The notes beneath the pieces were generated by a model. That model searched no databases and was not told the DNA's origin. It was given only the letters and a program-made list of their open reading frames with translations. From Alphaproteobacteria bacterium (lineage in GTDB: Bacteria; Pseudomonadota; Alphaproteobacteria; UBA7879): DNA of 64,000 nt. Positions 1-8,223 of the stretch are shown here, piece by piece. The stretch lies in the NCBI GenBank assembly GCA_002869105.1, contig PKTP01000007.1, forward strand, positions 212,001-276,000, in the 5' to 3' direction. The stretch's first letter is position 1. Each line of letters begins with the position of its first letter. A program made the translations under genes and the position numbers.

Positions 1-425
1 TTTGCCACAGTTCCAGTTATCGGTGCCGATTGATGCTTAGGGAGTATTAACGCCCGAACGCCAAACGCAACAGCTGAGCGGATGATTGCTCCTAAATTTT
101 GAGGATCCGTGATTTGATCCAAGACGCACACCATTCCCCTTTCGGGAAATTTTTCAATAACTTCAGGCAAATGGGACAGAGGCAGTGGATCGACATTCAG
201 TGCAACTCCTTGATGGACAGCGCCAGGAGGCAATTTATGTTCAAATGATTTGACATCACATTTGTGGATGGGGATTTTTCTTTTTTTTGCCTGTTCCAAA
301 ATCTCTAAATCAGAAAAAGATAGATCTGTATAAAGACCATGACATAGACGCTTTGAGTTTCTAAGAGCCCCTAAGCACGCATGGACACCATATATCCAAT
401 CATTTTTATGAGGTGTTTTTTTCAT
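1..425 (-). CDS. rlmB: TrmH/SpoU-family 2'-O-ribose rRNA methyltransferase (RlmB-like), 3' part cut by window edge
   Basis: SAM-dependent methyltransferase of the SPOUT class; RlmB methylates the ribose of G2251 in 23S rRNA. About 141 codons are visible. The N-terminal substrate-binding part has a YGVHACLGALRN segment typical of RlmB, and the start of the catalytic SPOUT domain shows LDQITDPQNLGAIIRSA followed by AFGVRALILP. The ATG lies 6 bp after the pyk stop, so it is the last visible gene of a lysS-pyk-rlmB minus-strand run. The C-terminal knot with the SAM-binding loop lies outside the window. Assignment to RlmB rather than another TrmH paralogue rests on the N-terminal domain. Confidence 0.88.
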   Translation of the reverse strand, partial: MKKTPHKNDWIYGVHACLGALRNSKRLCHGLYTDLSFSDLEILEQAKKRKIPIHKCDVKSFEHKLPPGAVHQGVALNVDPLPLSHLPEVIEKFPERGMVCVLDQITDPQNLGAIIRSAVAFGVRALILPKHQSAPITGTVA

Positions 426-431
426 AGAGCT

Positions 432-1838
432 CTAATCTATTTCCAGGACTTGAATCAAATTTGTTTGGCCCGCACGACCAACCGGGCTCCCCCCTGTGAC
501 AATCACCTTGTCACCTGAACAGGCAATGTTTTGCTTCAAAATATAAGAAAATGCTTCATCTATGAACTGATCAAATCGATCGTGGCCCTGACACATGACA
601 GAAGACACTCCCCAAATCAAAGACAAAGACCGTGCTGTTTTCATGTCAGGCGTCATCGCATAAATAGGTATATGCCCTCGAAAGTGAGCCACCCGAAGAG
701 CCGTCGCACCCGTTAGAGTTGAACAAATGATAGCACACGCTTGCATATTCTCTGCCAAATGATGCGCAGCTGCTGCCATGGCTTGACTTGGAAGAACAGG
801 CTCACCTTTCACATCCATCATCGATGTTTGATAGATTGGATCTGACTCGGTGGCTTCAAGAATTTGAGACATGATATACACAGCCTCGCTTGGATACTGA
901 CCGGCTGCTGACTCAGCTGAGAGCATAACGGCATCGGCGCCATCAAAAACGGCATTGGCCACATCAGAAACCTCTGCACGTGTTGGGGTTGAAGCTTGTA
1001 TCATAGACTCAAGCATTTGAGTTGCAACAATCACGGGCTTATAATTTTCACGAGCTTTGGCAACGAGAGATTTTTGCGTAATAGGAACGTGAGCCAGGTC
1101 CATTTCGACACCTAAGTCGCCCCGGGCTACCATGATTCCATCAGAGATGGTTATTATTTCGTCAATTTCTAAAAGCGCCTGTGGCTTTTCAATTTTGGCA
1201 ATAATTTTATACTGATTACCAATAAGAGCACGTAGAGCCTTCACATCTAAAGCTGATTGCACAAACGACTGTGCAACATAATCAACATCAAGCGTTTTAA
1301 TGAATTCAATATCTTTGAGATCTTTTTCAGTCAATGCAGATTTTTTCAAATTGGTATCTGGAATATTGACACCTTTATTATTTGAAAGCTGGCCTGACAC
1401 CTCAACAATTGTCTCAATGGATTGATCGTTGACACGGGTCACACGCAATCGAATTTTTCCATCATCCAATAACAAACGATGCCCCACATCTAAACTCTCG
1501 ATAACTTCAGGATGAGGGAAAGGCACACGATTTTGATCTCCCAGTTCAGAATCAAGATCAAGTCTGAACTGTTGCCCCTCTTTCAGAGAAATTGGCGAAG
1601 ATTTAAACTTGCCGACTCTGAGCTTTGGCCCTTGAAGATCAGCTAAAATTGCAACAATCTTATTTTTATGCTTTTCGACTGTGCGAATTTTCTTAACCAC
1701 ATCAAAGTGATCTTGGTGCGTTCCATGAGAAAAATTCAAACGAAACACATTAACACCTAGATCGAAGAATCGCTCAATCATCTCCATTGAGCTTGATGCA
1801 GGACCAATCGTTGTAACAATTTTAGTGCGACGGCTCAT
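432..1838 (-). CDS. pyk: Pyruvate kinase
   Basis: Last step of glycolysis: phosphoenolpyruvate plus ADP to pyruvate plus ATP, in the cytosol. At 468 aa it is full family length. Visible signatures are the N-terminal KIVTTIGPAS and RLNFSHG (residues about 5-39), the catalytic-lysine segment IAKIEKPQALLEIDEI (near 215-230), ARGDLGVEM for metal and phosphate binding, and the TQMLESM...PTRAEVSDVANAVFDGADAVMLSAE region. The ATG overlaps the lysS stop as ATGA, so translation is probably coupled. With gap and tkt in the same window it shows that the lower sugar-phosphate pathways are kept. Confidence 0.97.
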   Translation of the reverse strand: MSRRTKIVTTIGPASSSMEMIERFFDLGVNVFRLNFSHGTHQDHFDVVKKIRTVEKHKNKIVAILADLQGPKLRVGKFKSSPISLKEGQQFRLDLDSELGDQNRVPFPHPEVIESLDVGHRLLLDDGKIRLRVTRVNDQSIETIVEVSGQLSNNKGVNIPDTNLKKSALTEKDLKDIEFIKTLDVDYVAQSFVQSALDVKALRALIGNQYKIIAKIEKPQALLEIDEIITISDGIMVARGDLGVEMDLAHVPITQKSLVAKARENYKPVIVATQMLESMIQASTPTRAEVSDVANAVFDGADAVMLSAESAAGQYPSEAVYIMSQILEATESDPIYQTSMMDVKGEPVLPSQAMAAAAHHLAENMQACAIICSTLTGATALRVAHFRGHIPIYAMTPDMKTARSLSLIWGVSSVMCQGHDRFDQFIDEAFSYILKQNIACSGDKVIVTGGSPVGRAGQTNLIQVLEID

Positions 1839-3334
1839 GACTTTTGTTCGCCTTTTTTAATTGGTTTCATGGTTGGAAAGGCAATAACATCGCGAATGCT
1901 TGATGCATTTGTTAACAGCATGACCAGACGATCAATACCAATACCAAGGCCTCCCGTTGGTGGCATCCCATATTCCAGTGCTTTAATGAAATCTTCATCC
2001 ATTGGATGCGCCTCTTCATCGCCGGCATTTTTGTTTGCAACCTGTTTTTCAAACCGCTCTTTCTGGTCAATAGGATCTGTCAATTCAGAAAAAGCATTGG
2101 CAATTTCCCAACCATTGACATATGTTTCAAACCGCTCTGTTAGGCGTGCATCCGTGCGATGACGCTTGGCAAGTGGTGAAACATCAAGCGGAAAATCTGT
2201 TACATGAATCGGCTGAATCAGATCATCTTCAACCGTTTCCTCAAATAAACGCGCCAACAAAATACCCCAAGTTTCCGAGGGTTTAGAAGCAAATCCCTTA
2301 CTCATCACAGCCTTACGCGCCTCATCATCACTTTGAATTTTAAGGAAATCAATGCCTGTTTTTTCGGCAACGAGCTCTGCCATTGACATGCGCCGCCAAG
2401 GAGCCGCCAAGTTGATCTGATGATTTCCATATGTTACTTGAGCTGAGCCACAGACTTCTGATGCAAGATACGCAATCAATGTCTCCGTTAAATCCATCAT
2501 ATCTTGATAATCAGCATAAGCCTGATAAAGCTCCAGCGTTGTAAACTCTGGATTATGCTTGGGGGAGAGACCTTCGTTTCGAAAGCAACGGTTAATCTCA
2601 AATACGCGCTCTGACAACCCACCAATAATAAGTCTCTTAAGATGTAATTCAGGGGCAATCCGCAAAAACATATCAGCATGTAAAGCATTGTGATAGGTAC
2701 AAAAAGGCTTTGCTGCTGCTCCACCAGCGATGGTATGAAGCATGGGTGTTTCCACTTCTATAAAATCTCGCTTGTACAGTTCTTGGCGCATTTTCTGAAT
2801 CAACATTGAGCGCACCCTCAAACGGTCGCGGCTTTCTTGATTTACAATCAAGTCCAGGTAACGTTGACGATATCTTGTCTCAATATGCGTTAGACCATGA
2901 TATTTATCAGGAAGTGTCTGGAGTGCCTTTGAAAGAAGCGTCACATCGGTAGCGTTAATAGTCAGCTCCCCACGTGGCGTACGCCGAACAATTCCCTGAA
3001 CTCCAATCCAATCTCCCAAATCCAAATCCTTAATGGCATTTAACTGACTTTCAGTTAAATTATTTTTATGAGAAAAAATCTGAATTTGATCATGACTATC
3101 CTGTAAAACAATAAACATACCACTATTACGAATGGCCATGATACGGCCTGCAACGATAACAGAGTCTGTTGTAACCTGTTCATTGGCAAGATCACGGTAC
3201 ATCTCCTGAAGCTGATCCAGACCATGGCTTTTTTTGAACAGGTAAGCGTAGGGCTCTTGCCCGGCTTCTCGCAGCCTTCGAACCTTTGCAATACGAATTT
3301 CACTTTGATTTTCTGGAGAAATATCACAAGCCAT
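1835..3334 (-). CDS. lysS: Lysyl-tRNA synthetase, class II
   Basis: Charges tRNA-Lys with lysine. The 499 aa protein has an N-terminal OB-fold anticodon-binding domain (about residues 55-150) and a class II catalytic core: motif 1 around DFIEVETPMLH, motif 2 FRNEGLSPKHNPEFTTLE, and C-terminal motif 3 GLGIGIDRLVMLL. This is the class II LysS rather than the class I LysK found in many other alphaproteobacteria, including Rickettsia. The ATG follows an AAGGA Shine-Dalgarno. It lies 22 bp downstream of grxD and overlaps pyk by 4 bp. Confidence 0.97.
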   Translation of the reverse strand: MACDISPENQSEIRIAKVRRLREAGQEPYAYLFKKSHGLDQLQEMYRDLANEQVTTDSVIVAGRIMAIRNSGMFIVLQDSHDQIQIFSHKNNLTESQLNAIKDLDLGDWIGVQGIVRRTPRGELTINATDVTLLSKALQTLPDKYHGLTHIETRYRQRYLDLIVNQESRDRLRVRSMLIQKMRQELYKRDFIEVETPMLHTIAGGAAAKPFCTYHNALHADMFLRIAPELHLKRLIIGGLSERVFEINRCFRNEGLSPKHNPEFTTLELYQAYADYQDMMDLTETLIAYLASEVCGSAQVTYGNHQINLAAPWRRMSMAELVAEKTGIDFLKIQSDDEARKAVMSKGFASKPSETWGILLARLFEETVEDDLIQPIHVTDFPLDVSPLAKRHRTDARLTERFETYVNGWEIANAFSELTDPIDQKERFEKQVANKNAGDEEAHPMDEDFIKALEYGMPPTGGLGIGIDRLVMLLTNASSIRDVIAFPTMKPIKKGEQKS

Positions 3335-3356
3335 TTTTTAATCCTTCAATAGTCAA

Positions 3357-3665
3357 TTATTTTTCCAGAACTTCTTTCAGTTCCCCAGATTCATACATTT
3401 CTCGGACAATATCACAACCCCCGATGAACTCTTTTTTAACATAAAGCTGGGGTATGGTCGGCCAATCAGAATAGACTTTAATCCCCTCTCGAATTTCCAT
3501 ATCCTCCAGCACATTGACGTCATGAAATTCAACGTTCAATCGTTGAAGAATTTGAGAAACAACACTTGAAAAACCACACTGAGGAAAGTCCTTCTGCCCT
3601 TTCATAAAAAGGACAACATCATGGCTTTCAATCAGATTTTTAATTTGCTCTTGAACAGTTGACAC
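3357..3665 (-). CDS. grxD: Monothiol glutaredoxin (Grx4/GrxD type)
   Basis: Small cytosolic glutaredoxin of the CGFS class, which carries or senses [2Fe-2S] clusters and partners with BolA proteins. The CGFS motif lies in [17 protein letters not shown] and GGCDI form the glutathione-binding surface. There is no ATG: possible starts are TTG at 3668 or GTG at 3665. GTG is preferred because it lies 8 nt after a GGAG, giving 102 aa, a normal length. A bolA homologue occurs at 54739 on the same strand, 51 kb away, so the usual partner is present but unlinked. It diverges from trxB over a 136 bp gap. Confidence 0.93.
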   Translation of the reverse strand: MSTVQEQIKNLIESHDVVLFMKGQKDFPQCGFSSVVSQILQRLNVEFHDVNVLEDMEIREGIKVYSDWPTIPQLYVKKEFIGGCDIVREMYESGELKEVLEK

Positions 3666-3801
3666 CAAAAAAACTCCGTTAAAAATTTACGTCATTTGTA
3701 TCATGTTTCTCTCCAAGATTGAAAAAGTAATTTAGGGCGCCTCTCTCTGTAGACAAAAGACAAGGTTTGCCCTATGTTTTAGGAAGTTATAGGAGTTACA
3801 T

Positions 3802-4746
3802 ATGAATGCATCTGATCATGCAAAAATTATCATCATTGGCAGTGGTCCTGCGGGCTACACAGCTGCCATTTACGCTGCACGGGCTGGCCTAGAGCCGATA
3901 CAAATTGCTGGCTATGAGCCTGGTGGACAGCTGATGATTACAACGGATGTAGAAAACTTCCCTGGATTTGAATCCGTCGTTCAAGGCCCTTGGCTCATGG
4001 AGCAAATGAAAAAACAAGCCGAAAATGTTGGCACTCGGATTGTCCATGATATGGTCAGTAAAGTTAATTTTTCCAATCGTCCTTTTGTCGTTGAAACAGA
4101 TGGTGGCAAAACATATACAGCCGACAGTGTTATTATATCTACTGGCGCCAAGGCTAAATGGCTTGATATTCCTTCTGAAAAAAAATTTCAAGGGCATGGT
4201 GTTTCTGCATGTGCAACCTGTGATGGCTTTTTTTTCAAAAATCAAAAAGTAATGATTATAGGTGGCGGAAATTCAGCCGTTGAAGAGGCTTTGTATATGA
4301 CCAACCATGCCTCTCATGTAACGCTCGTACATCGGCGCGATCAACTCAGAGCAGAAAAAATGTTAGCCAAACGGCTACTCTCTCATGATAAAATTTCAGT
4401 GATTTGGGATCATGAGGTTGAAGAAATCATCGGTGACGAGAATCCGAAAAAAGTCACTGGGATAAAATTAAAAAATGTCAAAACAGGAGATATACGCACT
4501 GAAGATATCGATGGTGTTTTTATTGCTATCGGTCATACACCTCAGACAGAGCTCTTCAAAGAAATCCTCTCCATGGATGAAACTGGCTACTTAAACGTTA
4601 AGCCCGGCACAACCCAAACAGAAATTCCAGGTATATATGCAGCTGGTGATGTTCAAGATAAAGTTTATCGTCAAGCAGTGACGGCTGCTGGTCAAGGCTG
4701 TATGGCTGCGCTGGATGCTGAGAAATACTTACAAACAATTAAATGA
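3802..4746 (+). CDS. trxB: Thioredoxin-disulfide reductase
   Basis: NADPH- and FAD-dependent enzyme that reduces thioredoxin. At 314 aa it is typical of the low-molecular-weight bacterial type. The FAD-binding IIGSGPAGYTAAIYAARAG lies near residues 9-29, the redox-active C137-A-T-C140 in SACATCDGFFF, the NADPH-binding GGGNSAVEEA with HRR downstream, and the C-terminal GIYAAGDV segment binds flavin. The ATG follows an AGGAG with good spacing. The stop overlaps the next gene by 4 bp (ATGA), so the two are probably co-translated. Confidence 0.97.
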   Translation: MNASDHAKIIIIGSGPAGYTAAIYAARAGLEPIQIAGYEPGGQLMITTDVENFPGFESVVQGPWLMEQMKKQAENVGTRIVHDMVSKVNFSNRPFVVETDGGKTYTADSVIISTGAKAKWLDIPSEKKFQGHGVSACATCDGFFFKNQKVMIIGGGNSAVEEALYMTNHASHVTLVHRRDQLRAEKMLAKRLLSHDKISVIWDHEVEEIIGDENPKKVTGIKLKNVKTGDIRTEDIDGVFIAIGHTPQTELFKEILSMDETGYLNVKPGTTQTEIPGIYAAGDVQDKVYRQAVTAAGQGCMAALDAEKYLQTIK

Positions 4747-5528
4747 CATCAATTATAAAGGCTAATACCCTCTTTGAAATTTATGATGATCTTCTGCCTG
4801 AAGATCATCAAAGCTGGCTACTCCTAGATGTTGATGGCACGCTTATCCATCCCAAAGATAGCGTTTTCAGGGCCCCCAAAGAATTAAATCCTTTTGCTGA
4901 AGTCATTGATGACTTTAAAAAGAAAGTCAAAAAAAATGGTCCAGAACAGACGCAGCTATTCCAACAATTTCTGAGCGCTTTCAGACTGCATCGTGACGTA
5001 GAATTAGTTGATCCTTTGTGGCTTGAAATTTTGAAGAAATATCAAGAAAGCGAAAAAACAGTTTTAGCTCTGACCAAAATGGATACCGGTTCTTTTGGGT
5101 CCATTGAATCGGTTGAAGAGTGGCGTTTAACAGAATTAAACGATCTTGGTGTGTCATTCTATCCTAACACTCCTAGTGACAAGGCTGAAATTCTTATTCA
5201 AGAAAAGCATGTGAATGCAGCCACTCTCTATCAAGGAGCTCTGTTCACCGGGGGGCATTCCAAAAGTCAAACTCTGGATGCCCTTATAAAAAGGCGAAAC
5301 ACAAAACCGGAAAAAATTAGATTCGTTGATGATCGACTTGAACAAATTTTGGATTTACAAACATATTGTAAGTCCCAAAACATCTTGTTTAAAGGCTTCC
5401 ATTTTCTTCAAGCCTCAAATCTTCCCCATTCTTATTGTGGTCAACGCGCCGCGTTACAAAAGCAAACATTTGTTGAAGAAGGTATATGGCTTAGTGATGA
5501 AAAAGCCGATCAAAAGCTTAAAAAATAA
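4743..5528 (+). CDS. DUF2608-family protein with a HAD-like motif
   Basis: A 261 aa protein without a signal peptide. LLLDVDGTLI near residues 26-35 matches HAD motif I (DxDGT), and FVDDRLEQI near residue 195 resembles the C-terminal acidic HAD motif. I place it in DUF2608 (proteins known from Legionella, Rickettsiales and other intracellular bacteria), from general sequence character. A phosphatase-like activity is plausible, but the substrate is unknown. The start overlaps the trxB stop (ATGA). The 3' end faces the convergent pepP, with a gap of only 12 bp and no obvious terminator. Confidence 0.7.
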   Translation: MTSIIKANTLFEIYDDLLPEDHQSWLLLDVDGTLIHPKDSVFRAPKELNPFAEVIDDFKKKVKKNGPEQTQLFQQFLSAFRLHRDVELVDPLWLEILKKYQESEKTVLALTKMDTGSFGSIESVEEWRLTELNDLGVSFYPNTPSDKAEILIQEKHVNAATLYQGALFTGGHSKSQTLDALIKRRNTKPEKIRFVDDRLEQILDLQTYCKSQNILFKGFHFLQASNLPHSYCGQRAALQKQTFVEEGIWLSDEKADQKLKK

Positions 5529-5540
5529 GACGTTAACGGG

Positions 5541-7311
5541 TTATAAAATCGGTACAGTTATGTGCTGAAGCCAACCTTTCTCAGTACCGCTCAAAAAATC
5601 TCTATGTGTTTTAAAAACCTGTTGGTGATAGGCATTAACCCACTCTTTTTCATCTTGAGTAAGTATGGCTTCATCAATCAAAATTCTATCAAATGGTGCC
5701 AAAGAAAGGGTGTCAAAACATAAAAAATCTTGGTTTACTAAACTCTTTTCAACAACCATTAAATTTTCTAGGCGGATGCCATACGCACCTTTTTGATAAT
5801 ACCCTGGCTCATTGCTTAAAACCACACCTTCAACTAGTGGTGGTTGATTCTGTGCCCGCGGTCTGATAGACTGAGGCCCTTCGTGAACATTGAGCCGATA
5901 ACCAACACCATGCCCAGTTCCATGTCCATAATCCAATCCTTCTTTCCATAAAAATTGTCGGGCCAAAACATCCAACTGAACTCCACTCGTGCCTTTGGGG
6001 AAATGCGCCCTGGCAAGGGCGATATGGCCTTTTAAAACAAGTGTATAATGCTTTTTGAGTAATGGGCTAGGATTGTCCCCAAGGAATATCGTGCGGGTGA
6101 TATCCGTTGTTCCATTGGTATACTGACCGCCTGAATCAAACAAATAAACCATGTCTTTTCTAAGGGAAGCATTTGTTTTTTCAGATGGCATATAATGCGG
6201 CAAAGCAGCATGTTCTCCCAGTGCCGAAATTGTTGAAAAACTAGGACTCAAATACTGTTGTGACTTTTTACGAAAATCTTCTAAAGTTTTAGCAGCTGAA
6301 AGTTCTGTAATATCATCAAAAGATGTCAACGTTTGCAGAAAATAAAGAAAGCGCGTAACAGCCAACCCATCAATCATGTGGCATTCGCGCATCTTATTTA
6401 TTTCAACTTTATTCTTTTGCGCTTTGCTAGCGCTGTAAAAATCATCCCCCAACGTATAAAAAACATCATTTTTTTCACACTTTTCTCTAATCGCCTCGGG
6501 CACATGTTCAGAGGGAAGATATAGTTTTTTATGCTTTTTTAAAGACACCTCAAATTCAGCCCAATCACGGAATAGCACCTTTTCTTTCAAGATACATTGG
6601 ATCCTTTCTGAAACTTGCTCTAGATTGGTAAAAACCTCTACTGCCCCCTTTTCCGTGATCAGGGTATAGTTAAAAAAAAACAGGGGTATAGGGTGAGTCA
6701 TAACCACGCATATTCAAAAGCCAATTACTCGCAGTCACATCACAAATAAGGGCTGGGCAATCAACGCCTCTCTTTATCAAAACACTGATCAGTTGTCCTA
6801 TTTTTTCAAATGTTGGTGCCCCAAATTCTGATAAATCAAGCATGTAAGCTGGCTTCCCATTTGGCTTTGGCTGGTCAATCCACATTTGATCGATGGGATT
6901 TTGAGCTAACGAAATGAAGCTAAGATTCTTCTTGGCACATACTTTTTTTAAATGCTTTATTTCATTAATAGAATGAAGCCAAGGATCAAACCCAATGCGC
7001 GCATTCATGTCTAATTCAGAACATAGCCAGCTTGTGATTGCACCTGATCTTAATGAATTGATGTGTATTTCTTTTAAATCAACCTGCTGATGTGCTTGCT
7101 CTGTATATCTGCTATCAACAAAAAGAACCGCTTGATGTACAGTTACGATGACATATCCCGCAGACCCAGAAAATTCTGTCAGCCATGCAATTCTTCTTTG
7201 ATCTTCCGGCAGATATTCATTTTGAAATCGGTCGGTCATTGGGACAAGGAAGGCATCAAGATGCGCATTCCTCATCGAATTTCTCAGGTTTTCCAGTTTT
7301 GAAAAGGTCAT
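5541..7311 (-). pseudogene. pepP: Xaa-Pro aminopeptidase (M24B), frameshifted at a nine-T run
   Basis: Metallopeptidase that removes N-terminal residues preceding proline. Two overlapping reading frames (N-terminal part ending near 6670, C-terminal part from there to 5541) together give the full family length of about 590 aa. The break is at nine T on the coding strand (plus-strand A run 6672-6680): removing one T joins ...YDSPYTPVFF to NYTLITEKGAV. The C-terminal part keeps the metal ligands in DSGGQYTNGTTDITR, GHGTGHGVGYRLNVHEGP, NEPGYY and RLEN. The ATG at 7311 starts 2 bp after the prmA stop. It may be a real pseudogene, a sequencing error, or a gene rescued by transcriptional slippage on the homopolymer. 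Confidence 0.85.
6672..6680. repeat. A9/T9 homopolymer causing the pepP frameshift
   Basis: Nine A on the plus strand (nine T in the coding strand of pepP). With eight the frame is open across the whole gene. This is the single difference separating the two halves of pepP. Confidence 0.85.
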
Positions 7312-7313
7312 GA

Positions 7314-8213
7314 TTATTTTGCTATTTTTGAAAAAACAAGCGTGGCCCACTCTTTAACAACAAAATTTTCAAGTAATTCAAACCCAGCTTTTTCATATGC
7401 AGAAGCAACATCTCTTTCTTGCCAGTTCAGAAGACCCGATAGAATAACCCTCCCATCTTCTGCGCAGTGCGCATAAATTTCTGGCGCCAGGGTGATCAAC
7501 GGACCTGCTAGAATATTCGCAATAATTAAATCAAAGTCCTTTATCTCAATCGATTGAAAGCCATCTGAGAAAAGCGTTTGCACACGGGGCGTTTGGTTTG
7601 TTTGGACATTGTCTTGGGTTGTTTTAACGGCAAAATGATCAAAGTCTGCTGCCAACACAGAAGATGCTGGCCAAAGCTTAGCTGCTGCAATGGCTAAAAT
7701 CCCAGAGCCACATCCTAAATCTAAAATGTTTTTAAAAGAGTGTTTCTCTGCAAGCCGCAAAAGGCCATGTAAGCACCCCTTGGTCGTTTCGTGCTCACCA
7801 CTGCCAAACGCCATCGCTGCATTAAGTTGAATGGTCAAATGGTCTTTTGGCAAGCTCTCTTCATAAAAACTAGGATATATAAAAAATTGGCCACAGGTGA
7901 TGGGAGGAAACTGCTTACGATTTTCAGCCAGCCAGTTTTTGGTGGGGCGCTCTTTAAGGCTCACTTCTTCAAATGGAAGATCAAAAGACTCAAGAAGAGA
8001 TTGAACAGTCTCTCTAACACTTTGAGCGCTTACATGTCTTTCATCTGGCGCAAGCAAAACTTCAAGCTGTTTTTCGGGCCCTGTTGCATCATGAGACCAT
8101 GCCAGCGATGCATTCAATCCCTCAAAAGCACATTGATAGTGTGGGATCTGGTTTGCATTTACTTTTATAAATAATGACCAAATCCGATCTGAATGACGTG
8201 GTTGAGACTGCAC
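7314..8213 (-). CDS. prmA: Ribosomal protein L11 methyltransferase
   Basis: Transfers methyl groups from SAM to ribosomal protein L11. The 299 aa protein has an N-terminal L11-recognition domain and a Rossmann methyltransferase domain with motif I ILDLGCGSGILAIAAAK, an acidic ADFD at the end of strand 2, and the catalytic-type IIANILAGPL. The start is GTG at 8213, six nucleotides after a strong AAGGAG. It lies 10 bp after uvrD and 2 bp before pepP, so this is one run with aspC and uvrD. prmA beside pepP and a UvrD-type helicase is a common alphaproteobacterial arrangement, which supports the call. Confidence 0.95.
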   Translation of the reverse strand: MQSQPRHSDRIWSLFIKVNANQIPHYQCAFEGLNASLAWSHDATGPEKQLEVLLAPDERHVSAQSVRETVQSLLESFDLPFEEVSLKERPTKNWLAENRKQFPPITCGQFFIYPSFYEESLPKDHLTIQLNAAMAFGSGEHETTKGCLHGLLRLAEKHSFKNILDLGCGSGILAIAAAKLWPASSVLAADFDHFAVKTTQDNVQTNQTPRVQTLFSDGFQSIEIKDFDLIIANILAGPLITLAPEIYAHCAEDGRVILSGLLNWQERDVASAYEKAGFELLENFVVKEWATLVFSKIAK

Positions 8214-8223
8214 AGAACTCTCC

